DNA of 12,254 nt, taken from positions 1 through 12,254 of the forward strand of contig CAAECW010000132.1 in the NCBI GenBank assembly GCA_900754445.1, read 5' to 3'. Shown here piece after piece: positions 1 through 6,315 of this stretch. The notes under the pieces were generated by a model. That model was given only the letters and a program-made list of their open reading frames with translations. It was not told the DNA's origin and ran no database searches. Both the position numbers and the translations under genes were made by a program. The stretch is from an uncultured Collinsella sp. GTDB taxonomy: Bacteria > Actinomycetota > Coriobacteriia > Coriobacteriales > Coriobacteriaceae. Numbering within the stretch: position 1 is the stretch's first letter; each line of letters starts with the position of its first letter.

Positions 1-2
1 AC

Positions 3-2618
3 AAGCGCCGTGAGGGCGTGGGCGACTGCACCGTCACCATTCCGCCTCCCAACGTGACCGGCAAGCTCCACATGGGCCACGCTACCGACGACTCCATCCA
101 GGACGCTATCATCCGTATGGCCCGCATGCGCGGCAAGTCCACGCGCTGGGTGCTCGGCACCGACCACGCCGGTATCGCCACACAGACCAAGGTCGACAAG
201 AAGCTGAAGAGCGAGGGCATCAGCCGCCTGGAGATCGGTCGCGACAAGTTTGTCGACGCCTGCTGGGACTGGACCCACGAGTACGGCGGCATTATCGTCG
301 AGCAGATCAAGCGTATGGGCTGCTCTGTCGACTTCGATAACGAGCGCTTCACCATGGACGAGGACTACGCCCAGGCCGTGCGCAAGGTGTTCTGCGACTG
401 GTACCACGACGGCCTGATCTATCGCGGCAAGCGCATCGTCAACTGGTGCCCCAACTGCACCACCGCTATCTCGGACGACGAGGCCGAGTACAAGGACGAG
501 AAGGGCCACCTGTGGCACCTGCGCTATCCGTTGACCGAGCCGGTCAACGGCCAGGATTACATCGTCGTCGCTACCACGCGCCCCGAGACCATGCTCGGCG
601 ACACGGGCGTTGCCGTTTCCCCGAAGGATCCCGAGAAGGCTGCCTTTGTAGGCAAGACTGTCAAGCTCCCCATCGTCGACCGCGAGATCCCCATCTTTGA
701 GGATTGGCACGTCGACGCCAACTTTGGCTCCGGCTTCGTTAAGGTCACCCCGGCACACGACCCCAACGACTACGCCATGGGTCAGGCCCACGGCCTGCCG
801 CAGATCAATATCTTCGATGAACACGCGGTGGTCGTCGAGGGCTACGGCGAGTTCACCGGCATGACCCGCGAGGAGTGCCGCGAGGCCGTCATCAAGTGGT
901 TTGAGGAGCACGGCCTGCTCGATCATGTCGACGAACTCGATCACTCCGTCATGCACTGCTACCGTTGCGACGCCGCGCTGGAGCCGTGGCTGTCCGAGCA
1001 GTGGTTCGTGGCCGTCGATAAGCTCAAGGGGCCGGCGCTCGACGCCGTCAACTCCGGCAAGGTCACCTTCCACCCCGCGCGCTGGACGCAGACCTACACC
1101 ACCTGGATGGAGAACCTCAAGGACTGGTGTATCAGCCGCCAGCTGTGGTGGGGCCACCGCATCCCCGTGTTCTACTGCGAGGACTGCGGCTGGGAGGACG
1201 CCCTTACCGAGGACACCGACGTGTGCCCCAAGTGCGGCGGCCATCACGTGCATCAGGACGAGAACGTGCTGGACACCTGGTTCAGCTCGCAGCTGTGGAC
1301 CTTCGCCACGCAGGGCTGGCCGCAAAAGCCGGAGCTGCTCGAGGGACATCACCCCACGACGGCGCTCGTCACTGCGCGCGACATCATCGCGCTGTGGGTC
1401 GCCCGTATGGTCATGAGCTCGCTGTACTTCCTGGACGAGGTTCCGTTTAAGGACGTCGTCATCTACCCGACGATCCTTGCCAAGGACGGCAGCCGCATGT
1501 CCAAGTCCAAGGGCAACGGCGTTGACCCCATGGACCTCATTGGCATGTACGGCGCCGATGCCATGCGCTACAACCTGCTGACGCTCTGCACCAACAACCA
1601 GGACGTCAAGTTCGACGCGAACATCGATAAGAAGACTAAGAAGCTTATCGACAGTCCGCGTACCGAGCAGGCCAAGTCGTTTGTGACCAAGATCTGGAAC
1701 GCCAGCCGCTTCCTGCTTATGAACATGGAGGGCTACACGCCCGGCGAGCCCGTCGTGGAGACGCCGGCCGACGCTTGGATGTTCAGCCGCCTGGCCAAGG
1801 CCGTGAAGATGGTCACCGAGGGCATCGAGAACTACACCTTTGGCGACATGGCCCGCGGCGTGCAGCAGTTCTTCTGGAACGAGGTCTGCGACTGGTACGT
1901 CGAGGTCACCAAGGCCCGCCTGAAGGGCGAGGGCCGTCTGCAGGCGCAGCGCAACCTGATCTTTGTGCTCGACACCTCCATTCGCCTGATGCACCCGCTT
2001 ATGCCGTTTGTCACCGAGGAGATCTGGGACAACATGCCGGCGAGCGTGCTCGACCTGGACGCCGAGGGCAACCTGAACCGCGCCGAGGCGCTCATGATCG
2101 CCAAGTGGCCCGAGCCCGCCGACTACGCCAAGTATGTTGACGAGGACGCCGAGCGCGCGTTTGAGCTGTGCCGCACGGTCGTTTCCGCCGCCCGCGCCAC
2201 GCGTTCGCGTTATCGCTTGAGCCCCAAGGCCGAGCTCGACGTGGTCGTGCGCGCCGGTGCCGAGGACATCGAGAAGCTCGAGAGCCTGCGCTCGACCATT
2301 GAGCCGCTGGCCAACACCGCTTCGCTGGTCATGGGTACCGACGTCGAGAAGCCGGCTGCGAGCATCGCCGTGGTTGATAGCGGCGTCGAGGTCTTTGTGG
2401 TGCTCGAGGGCAAGGTTGATCTTTCGGCCGAGAAGGCGCGCCTGGAGAAGGAGATTGCCGCGGCCCAGAAGGAGCTCGCCGGCTGCGAGAAGACGCTCGC
2501 GAACGAGGGCTTTGTGGCCAAGGCCGCGCCCGCGGTGGTCCAGAAGAAGAGGGACCGTGCAGCTGAGCTCAAGGAGATCCTGGCGGCACTGACTGCTCAG
2601 GTTGCTGACTTCTCGTAG
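3..2618 (+). CDS. valS: Valine-tRNA ligase, 5' end missing
   Basis: Class I aminoacyl-tRNA synthetase that charges tRNA-Val with valine in the cytosol and edits mischarged threonine. The reading frame is open to the window edge, so the true start lies upstream; the GTG at 18 is internal, because the preceding codons already encode the conserved run before the PPPNVTG motif. The HIGH-type signature HMGHA is at about 69-83 and the KMSKS-type loop reads RMSKS at 1494-1508. Between them lie the editing (CP1) region with GFVKVTPAHDPNDY and a zinc knuckle (CEDCG...CPKCGG, about 1177-1245). The last 65 or so residues are a charged coiled coil ending in the NEGFVAKAAPAVV pattern, the tRNA-binding arm typical of ValRS. 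About 40 N-terminal residues are probably missing from a total near 900. It is followed by a large palindrome without a T-tract. Family assignment is firm. Confidence 0.97.
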   Translation, partial: KRREGVGDCTVTIPPPNVTGKLHMGHATDDSIQDAIIRMARMRGKSTRWVLGTDHAGIATQTKVDKKLKSEGISRLEIGRDKFVDACWDWTHEYGGIIVEQIKRMGCSVDFDNERFTMDEDYAQAVRKVFCDWYHDGLIYRGKRIVNWCPNCTTAISDDEAEYKDEKGHLWHLRYPLTEPVNGQDYIVVATTRPETMLGDTGVAVSPKDPEKAAFVGKTVKLPIVDREIPIFEDWHVDANFGSGFVKVTPAHDPNDYAMGQAHGLPQINIFDEHAVVVEGYGEFTGMTREECREAVIKWFEEHGLLDHVDELDHSVMHCYRCDAALEPWLSEQWFVAVDKLKGPALDAVNSGKVTFHPARWTQTYTTWMENLKDWCISRQLWWGHRIPVFYCEDCGWEDALTEDTDVCPKCGGHHVHQDENVLDTWFSSQLWTFATQGWPQKPELLEGHHPTTALVTARDIIALWVARMVMSSLYFLDEVPFKDVVIYPTILAKDGSRMSKSKGNGVDPMDLIGMYGADAMRYNLLTLCTNNQDVKFDANIDKKTKKLIDSPRTEQAKSFVTKIWNASRFLLMNMEGYTPGEPVVETPADAWMFSRLAKAVKMVTEGIENYTFGDMARGVQQFFWNEVCDWYVEVTKARLKGEGRLQAQRNLIFVLDTSIRLMHPLMPFVTEEIWDNMPASVLDLDAEGNLNRAEALMIAKWPEPADYAKYVDEDAERAFELCRTVVSAARATRSRYRLSPKAELDVVVRAGAEDIEKLESLRSTIEPLANTASLVMGTDVEKPAASIAVVDSGVEVFVVLEGKVDLSAEKARLEKEIAAAQKELAGCEKTLANEGFVAKAAPAVVQKKRDRAAELKEILAALTAQVADFS

Positions 2619-2633
2619 GCGGTACTGGGGGAC

Positions 2634-2741
2634 GCGGTTTGGGGCTTTGCTCGCTACTGCGAACAGTCCTGCTCGCACGAAGGCCACATTAAGTGGCCTT
2701 CGGCTCGTGCGGAACTTGTATCGAGCAAAGCCCCAAACCGC
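2634..2741. repeat. 108-bp palindromic element downstream of valS
   Basis: Perfect 20-bp inverted repeat: 2634-2653 pairs with 2722-2741. Nested inside is a perfect 10-bp hairpin, 2678-2687 with 2693-2702, loop attaa. The outer right arm also overlaps a competing hairpin, aaccgct (2736-2742) with agcggtt (2748-2754), so two folds exclude each other. The element starts 15 bases after the valS stop. No T-tract follows it on either strand, so it is not a classical intrinsic terminator. A dispersed extragenic palindrome or an mRNA 3'-end structure fits best; its function is unknown. Confidence 0.8.
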
Positions 2742-2892
2742 TCCCATAGCGGTTACGGGGGCGTCCGCTGCCTGGTAGGGCCACTTGGTTGCGGCCTTGA
2801 GGTCGCTGCAAAGCGGTGTTTGGCTGATATTTTGAATGGGAGGGGCTCGTTGTTGATTCGGGCCTCTTTTTATGTTGAGGGGACTTTGGGTT

Positions 2893-4236
2893 ATGGCTAA
2901 GCGTTCTGGGTCGTATGTCGTTCCTTTCTCGTTTGAGTTGCTTTCGTTTGATGAGGCTGTGGGGCTGGCTGCTGATACGGGGCGGATTTCTGGGGATGCT
3001 GGGCCTCTGCTTGAGACGGTTGTCGATATGCTCGATGAGCTTGGTCGTCCGGACGAGTATTTCGATTGCATTCAGGTTGCCGGCACCAATGGCAAGACTT
3101 CGACCACGCGTTTTTCGGCTGCTATCCTTCGCGGCGAGGGGCTCAAGACCGCGCTGTATACGTCGCCGCAGCTGGTGCGCTATCCCGAGCGCATGGAGGT
3201 CGATGGACGCGTCGTGAGCGATGAGGCGTTTGCCCGTGGTGTTTCTGCCGCTGTTGAGGCGGGGCGTCGGGTGAATGTCCGTCGTGTGGCGGCGGGGGAG
3301 CGCGCCTATTCCATCACACCATTTGACCTGCTGACGGCTGCTGCACTTGTAGTGTTTGCCGAGGCCGCGGTGGATGTTGCCGTGCTCGAGGTTGGCATGG
3401 GCGGTCGTTGGGACGCCACGAGTGCGACCGATCCCGTCGCCGTCGCCATTACGGGCATCGGGCTCGATCACACTCGTATTTTGGGCGACACGCTTGAGGC
3501 TATTGCAGGGGAGAAAGCTGCGGTTATTAAGCCTGGGCGTTTGGTTGTTTTGGGCGAGGGCACGCATGAGCCGAGCGTTCAGCGTGTGATGGATGCCCGT
3601 TGCCGCGAGTGTGATGTGGTGCCGCTGGTGGTCAGCCACGCCACGACCAAGGTGCCGGAGCACGTGGGCGACACAGTTGAGTTCAGCTGCACCACGCCGC
3701 GTGCGATCTATACGTCGAGCATGGTCAAGCCGGCCTATCAGCCGCAGAATGCCGCGTGCGCGATTATGCTGTGCGAGGGGTATCTGGGTCGCGAACTCGA
3801 CCATGACAAGCTCGATGCGTCGCTTATGGGCTGTCCCACGCCGGGTCGCTTTGATGTGCTGGGAACCGATCCGCTCAAGCTGATCGACGCCTGCCATAAC
3901 CCCCAGAGCTGCGAGAACTTTGTGAGCGCACTGGACGAGATCGATCCGTGCGTGGAGAACCGCCCCACGCTGCTGTGTGCCGCGCTGGCCGATAAGGACG
4001 TGGCGGGTATCGTCGACGTTCTGGTTCCGGCGTTCCCCCGGGTGGTCGTGACCCAGACCGATTCCGATCGCGCCCTGCCGGCAGAGGAGCTCGCCGCCCT
4101 TGTGGACGCCGATAAGCTCACGGGCGTATATCCGAGTGTGTCCGAGGCCCTCGCTGCCTTCGATGCCGCGGGCGAGTCCTTCGTAGCAGCCGGCACCATC
4201 ACCCTAGCCGGCGAAGTAGCCGGCCTGCTGCGCTAA
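2893..4236 (+). CDS. folC: Bifunctional folylpolyglutamate/dihydrofolate synthase
   Basis: Mur-ligase-family enzyme that adds glutamate to dihydropteroate and/or tetrahydrofolates using ATP, in cytosolic folate metabolism. The 447-residue product has the P-loop GTNGKT at 64-69, the YTSPQLVRYPERM segment, EVGMGGRWDATSATDP from 166, DHTRILG from 192 (followed by GEKAAVIKPG), and DACHNP at 332-337 in the C-terminal ligase domain. The ATG at 2893 is chosen because gagggga (2877-2883) lies 9 bases upstream; the in-frame ATG at 2872 has no such site. It is preceded by a 274-bp gap with a palindrome and converges with the M24 peptidase gene. The 5' third uses many T-ending codons, unlike valS, while the 3' half matches the local GC-ending style. 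Single-function dihydrofolate synthase cannot be excluded from sequence alone. Confidence 0.95.
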   Translation: MAKRSGSYVVPFSFELLSFDEAVGLAADTGRISGDAGPLLETVVDMLDELGRPDEYFDCIQVAGTNGKTSTTRFSAAILRGEGLKTALYTSPQLVRYPERMEVDGRVVSDEAFARGVSAAVEAGRRVNVRRVAAGERAYSITPFDLLTAAALVVFAEAAVDVAVLEVGMGGRWDATSATDPVAVAITGIGLDHTRILGDTLEAIAGEKAAVIKPGRLVVLGEGTHEPSVQRVMDARCRECDVVPLVVSHATTKVPEHVGDTVEFSCTTPRAIYTSSMVKPAYQPQNAACAIMLCEGYLGRELDHDKLDASLMGCPTPGRFDVLGTDPLKLIDACHNPQSCENFVSALDEIDPCVENRPTLLCAALADKDVAGIVDVLVPAFPRVVVTQTDSDRALPAEELAALVDADKLTGVYPSVSEALAAFDAAGESFVAAGTITLAGEVAGLLR

Positions 4237-4250
4237 CCCATCCCCTCAGC

Positions 4251-4317
4251 AGTTGCGGTGAAATGCGGACTATTTTACAAGCCAGGAGCCCCAAACAGTC
4301 CGTATATCACCGCAACT
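4251..4317. repeat. 67-bp palindrome, copy 1
   Basis: Arms 4251-4275 and 4293-4317 (25 bp each) surround a 17-base centre. Of the 25 positions, 22 form Watson-Crick pairs, one (4265) is a G-T wobble and two (4262, 4272) mismatch. It shares both arms and exact total length with the element at 5786-5852, while the centre differs. It begins 15 bases after the folC stop. No T-tract follows. It belongs to a dispersed palindromic family. Confidence 0.85.
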
Positions 4318-4324
4318 CAAAAGC

Positions 4325-4350
4325 AGCCAATTTGGGACGGGGTTTTAGCT
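4325..4350 (+). repeat. Short dispersed gggacgggg motif, copy A
   Basis: The segment begins agccaatttgggacgggg and ends ttttagct. The minus strand of 5882-5910 carries the same motif with a 4-base insertion near the middle (cact before tttagct). The ends agct/agct are mutually inverted. Copy A lies 7 bases after a 67-bp palindrome, and the other copy also lies beside one. Function unknown. Confidence 0.6.
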
Positions 4351-4378
4351 GCCCTGTACCCCGAGTTGACTCGCTTGT

Positions 4379-4534
4379 CACGAAATGGGGCTATCTACTA
4401 CGTTTGACTGGCCACCCTTGACCACACGGAAAATCGTGAAATCAAAACCGCAGGTAGAGGGCTCGCCATTTTTCAAAAAAGACCCGCATGGTCGACCCAT
4501 GCGGGTTAAACGTAGTAGATAGACCGTTTTCGTG
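4379..4534. repeat. 156-bp element with terminal inverted repeats
   Basis: Two pairs of inverted arms are nested: cacgaaa (4379-4385) with tttcgtg (4528-4534), and ctatctactacgttt (4391-4405) with its perfect complement at 4508-4522. The 5-base stretches between the two pairs match only in part. The interior shows no credible gene but includes a minus-strand terminator hairpin near one arm. This is the layout of a small non-autonomous (MITE-like) element or a large intergenic palindrome; no transposase or clear target-site duplication was seen. Confidence 0.6.
4475..4506 (-). terminator. Intrinsic terminator for the peptidase transcript
   Basis: Read on the minus strand, a 10-bp GC-rich stem (4497-4506 with 4482-4491, loop gtcga) is followed one base later by six T residues (complement of 4475-4480). 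It lies about 80 bases beyond the stop of the M24 peptidase gene and points the right way to end that transcript. It sits within the 156-bp inverted-repeat element. Confidence 0.8.
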
Positions 4535-4550
4535 GTGCGGCGTTTGCAAG

Positions 4551-4580
4551 ATGTGTCAAAGGGACTGTCCCTTGACACAT
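4551..4580. repeat. 30-bp quasi-palindrome at the peptidase 3' end
   Basis: Left half atgtgtcaaaggga and right half tcccttgacacat pair completely apart from one bulged A (4558) and a tiny centre. It ends 3 bases from the peptidase stop codon. No T-tract follows on either strand. It could be an mRNA 3'-end hairpin or another dispersed palindrome. Confidence 0.65.
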
Positions 4581-4583
4581 TGG

Positions 4584-5672
4584 CTAGACTAGGCGGAGCG
4601 GATTGTGGGGGTAGGCGTTGAGAATCTCGACGCCGTTCTCTGTCACTAGGGCTAGGTCCTCGATGCGGACGCCGGTGCGGCCGGGGAGGTAGATGCCCGG
4701 TTCGATGGAGAACGTCATGCCCGGCTCCACGACCTGCTCGTTGACGAGCGAGACGTCGCCCGGCTCGTGGTCCTGCAGGCCGATCGAGTGCCCCAGGCGG
4801 TGCGTAAAGTACTGCCCATAGCCCGCATCCTCAATCACGTCGCGTGCGGCACGGTCCAGGTCGCACATGCGCACGCCCGGTGCGATGAGCGCCTCGGCGG
4901 CCTCGTTGGCACGGCGCACGATGTCGTAGATGCGCGCCGTCTCCTCGTCCGGCTCGCCCCAAAAGAACGTGCGTGTCATGTCCGAGCAGTAGTTGCGATG
5001 GCGTCCGCCAATGTCGAATAGCACCACGTCGCCGCGCTTGAGTACCGTTTCGTCGGGCTCGTGGTGCGGGTCGCCGGCGTTGGCGCCAAAGCTCACGATG
5101 GGCGGAAAGCTAAAGCCCTCGCAGCCGTGCTTGCGATATAGGCCGAGCATCTGATCGGCAATTTCGCGCTCCGTCACGCCTTCATGGACGAGCTTGATGG
5201 TATCGGCCATCACGGCGTCGTTGGCGGCAGAGGACGCTCGCATAAGCTCCTGCTCGGTAGCGTCTTTGTAGGTGCGTGCGGCAGTGACGGCAAAGTCGCC
5301 TAGGAAGAACTCGCTCGCGGCGTGACGCTCCATAAGGGGCATCAAAAAGCCGGAGCGCATAACGGTGTCGATGCCGAGCGGTTTGGTCGGATCGACCTCG
5401 CGAACGATGGCCTCGGCCACGACGTCGGTATCGGTGTGGTACGCGACGCGGGCATTGTCATACTCGGGCAACTGATGAAGGGCGTTGACTAGGATCACCG
5501 GCTCGGCACCGCGCGCGAGTAGTACGCCGCAAAAACGCTCGAACATATCGGCATAAAAGCCGGTCAGGTAATAGATCGACCACGGGTCGTTTACGAGCAG
5601 CTGCGCACCGGGGTGCTGAGCCTCGAGCGCATCGAGCACGCGCGCCACGCGCTGATCATCGACATGTGCCAT
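4584..5672 (-). CDS. Xaa-Pro aminopeptidase/dipeptidase, M24 family
   Basis: Cytosolic metallopeptidase expected to cleave the bond before proline in short peptides, using two metal ions. The 362-residue product has an N-terminal creatinase-like domain (about 1-130) and a C-terminal pita-bread domain. All five M24 metal ligands are visible: D220 (LFDIGG), D231 (YCSDMTR), H295 (RLGHSIG), E324 (SIEPGIY) and E338 (RIEDLAL). The ATG at 5672 is chosen because aaagga sits about 6 bases upstream. An in-frame GTG at 5720 would add 16 residues without a good ribosome-binding site. The gene stands alone, 228 bp from the redox operon, with palindromic repeats on both sides and a minus-strand terminator downstream. 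Whether it is an aminopeptidase P or a prolidase (PepQ) cannot be told from these motifs. Confidence 0.93.
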   Translation of the reverse strand: MAHVDDQRVARVLDALEAQHPGAQLLVNDPWSIYYLTGFYADMFERFCGVLLARGAEPVILVNALHQLPEYDNARVAYHTDTDVVAEAIVREVDPTKPLGIDTVMRSGFLMPLMERHAASEFFLGDFAVTAARTYKDATEQELMRASSAANDAVMADTIKLVHEGVTEREIADQMLGLYRKHGCEGFSFPPIVSFGANAGDPHHEPDETVLKRGDVVLFDIGGRHRNYCSDMTRTFFWGEPDEETARIYDIVRRANEAAEALIAPGVRMCDLDRAARDVIEDAGYGQYFTHRLGHSIGLQDHEPGDVSLVNEQVVEPGMTFSIEPGIYLPGRTGVRIEDLALVTENGVEILNAYPHNPLRLV

Positions 5673-5713
5673 ACATCGTCCTTTCGCTAGGGTGCCACCA
5701 TGGTAGCCCAAGC

Positions 5714-5767
5714 CCGGCACATAGGGACGTTCCTTTTATGCCGGCACCTCGGGACACTCCTTTGCAT
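5714..5767. repeat. Imperfect 27-bp tandem duplication
   Basis: Two adjacent 27-base units, 5714-5740 and 5741-5767, both begin ccggcac and contain gggac then tcctttt or tcctttg. They agree at 19 of 27 positions. They lie upstream of the peptidase start in the intergenic gap. The gggac core also recurs in the nearby motifs at 4325, 4551 and 5882. Function unknown. Confidence 0.55.
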
Positions 5768-5785
5768 CCCATGCGCACCCTCATA

Positions 5786-5852
5786 AGTTGCGGTGAAATA
5801 CGGACTGTTTAGCGGCCTGAAGCCATAAAACAGTCCGTATTTCACCGCAACT
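5786..5852. repeat. 67-bp palindrome, copy 2 (perfect arms)
   Basis: Arms 5786-5810 and 5828-5852 are perfect 25-bp inverted repeats around a 17-base centre that has a small ggc/gcc mini-stem. The arms are nearly the same as those of the element at 4251-4317, with the same 25+17+25 layout. On the minus strand it lies about 50 bases beyond the DUF1667 stop. No T-tract is present, so it is not a typical intrinsic terminator. Confidence 0.88.
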
Positions 5853-5881
5853 GCGGAGGAGGACCGGGCGGATGGTGGAGT

Positions 5882-5910
5882 AGCTAAAAGTGCCCCGTCC
5901 CTAATTAGCT
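5882..5910 (-). repeat. Short dispersed gggacgggg motif, copy B
   Basis: On the minus strand this reads agctaattagggacgggg, then cac, then ttttagct. It is the same motif as at 4325-4350 with a short insertion. It overlaps the 3' end of the DUF1667 gene: the last codons (GCT AAT TAG) and the stop itself lie within the motif. It neighbours the second 67-bp palindrome. Confidence 0.6.
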
Positions 5911-6311
5911 ACTTGGGCTCGGTCGATGTCCATGCTGGCGATTAGGTTGATGTTGGTGTCTAGGAGGTTCTCTAGCACGACGTCGCCCATGCGGATGGGG
6001 GCGTCGACGACGAGGCCACGGATGAGGTCCATGGCTTGGGCGTGGAGTGCAAGCGGGATGGCTTCGGCCGTGCGCACGGGCAGCAGCGCCTCATCGCCGC
6101 CGGATACCGCCACAGTGGTGGTGAGCACGCGCATAGGGCAGGCGAGTTCCTGATGCGCGAATTTATCACCGCGCGGGCAACTGTTGCCGGTCACGGAGCG
6201 CACCTCTACCACGGCACCGTTGGCATCGCGCTCCACCTCTACGGTCAGGAGGCACTCGGATGGGCAGGTGGTGCAGTTGAGCTGCAGCGTTTCGATCGCG
6301 TTTATGCTCAT
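5901..6311 (-). CDS. DUF1667 four-cysteine protein, third gene of redox operon
   Basis: Small protein of 136 residues with the DUF1667 pattern: C13-x2-C16-x3-C20 near the N-terminus and GNSCPRG with C45, probably binding a metal or Fe-S centre. The C-terminal half (about 60-136) matches the family's IPLALHAQAMDLIRGLVVDAP-type region, ending in DVVLENLLDT. Members are commonly encoded next to GlpA-like and FAD/NAD oxidoreductases, as here, and are thought to be an extra subunit of that complex. The ATG at 6311 follows the upstream stop by 4 bases with gaggagg just ahead, so translation is probably coupled. The longer reading frame from 6362 would overlap the upstream gene and is not favoured. 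Its stop codon lies in a dispersed repeat motif, so the last few residues may derive from that repeat. Biochemical role unproven. Confidence 0.88.
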   Translation of the reverse strand: MSINAIETLQLNCTTCPSECLLTVEVERDANGAVVEVRSVTGNSCPRGDKFAHQELACPMRVLTTTVAVSGGDEALLPVRTAEAIPLALHAQAMDLIRGLVVDAPIRMGDVVLENLLDTNINLIASMDIDRAQVAN

Positions 6312-6315
6312 GGCC

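Noticed and set aside
2634..2741. Intrinsic terminator for valS
   Set aside because: The stems are strong, but neither the inner nor the outer hairpin is followed by a T-tract on either strand.
2689..3897. Minus-strand open frame of 402 codons opposite folC
   Set aside because: Antisense shadow over a gene with complete FolC motifs; Arg/His-rich and unlike any family I know.
4378..4578. Small 66-codon minus-strand gene
   Set aside because: It spans the inverted-repeat element and the terminator, shows no family features and has no convincing ribosome-binding site.
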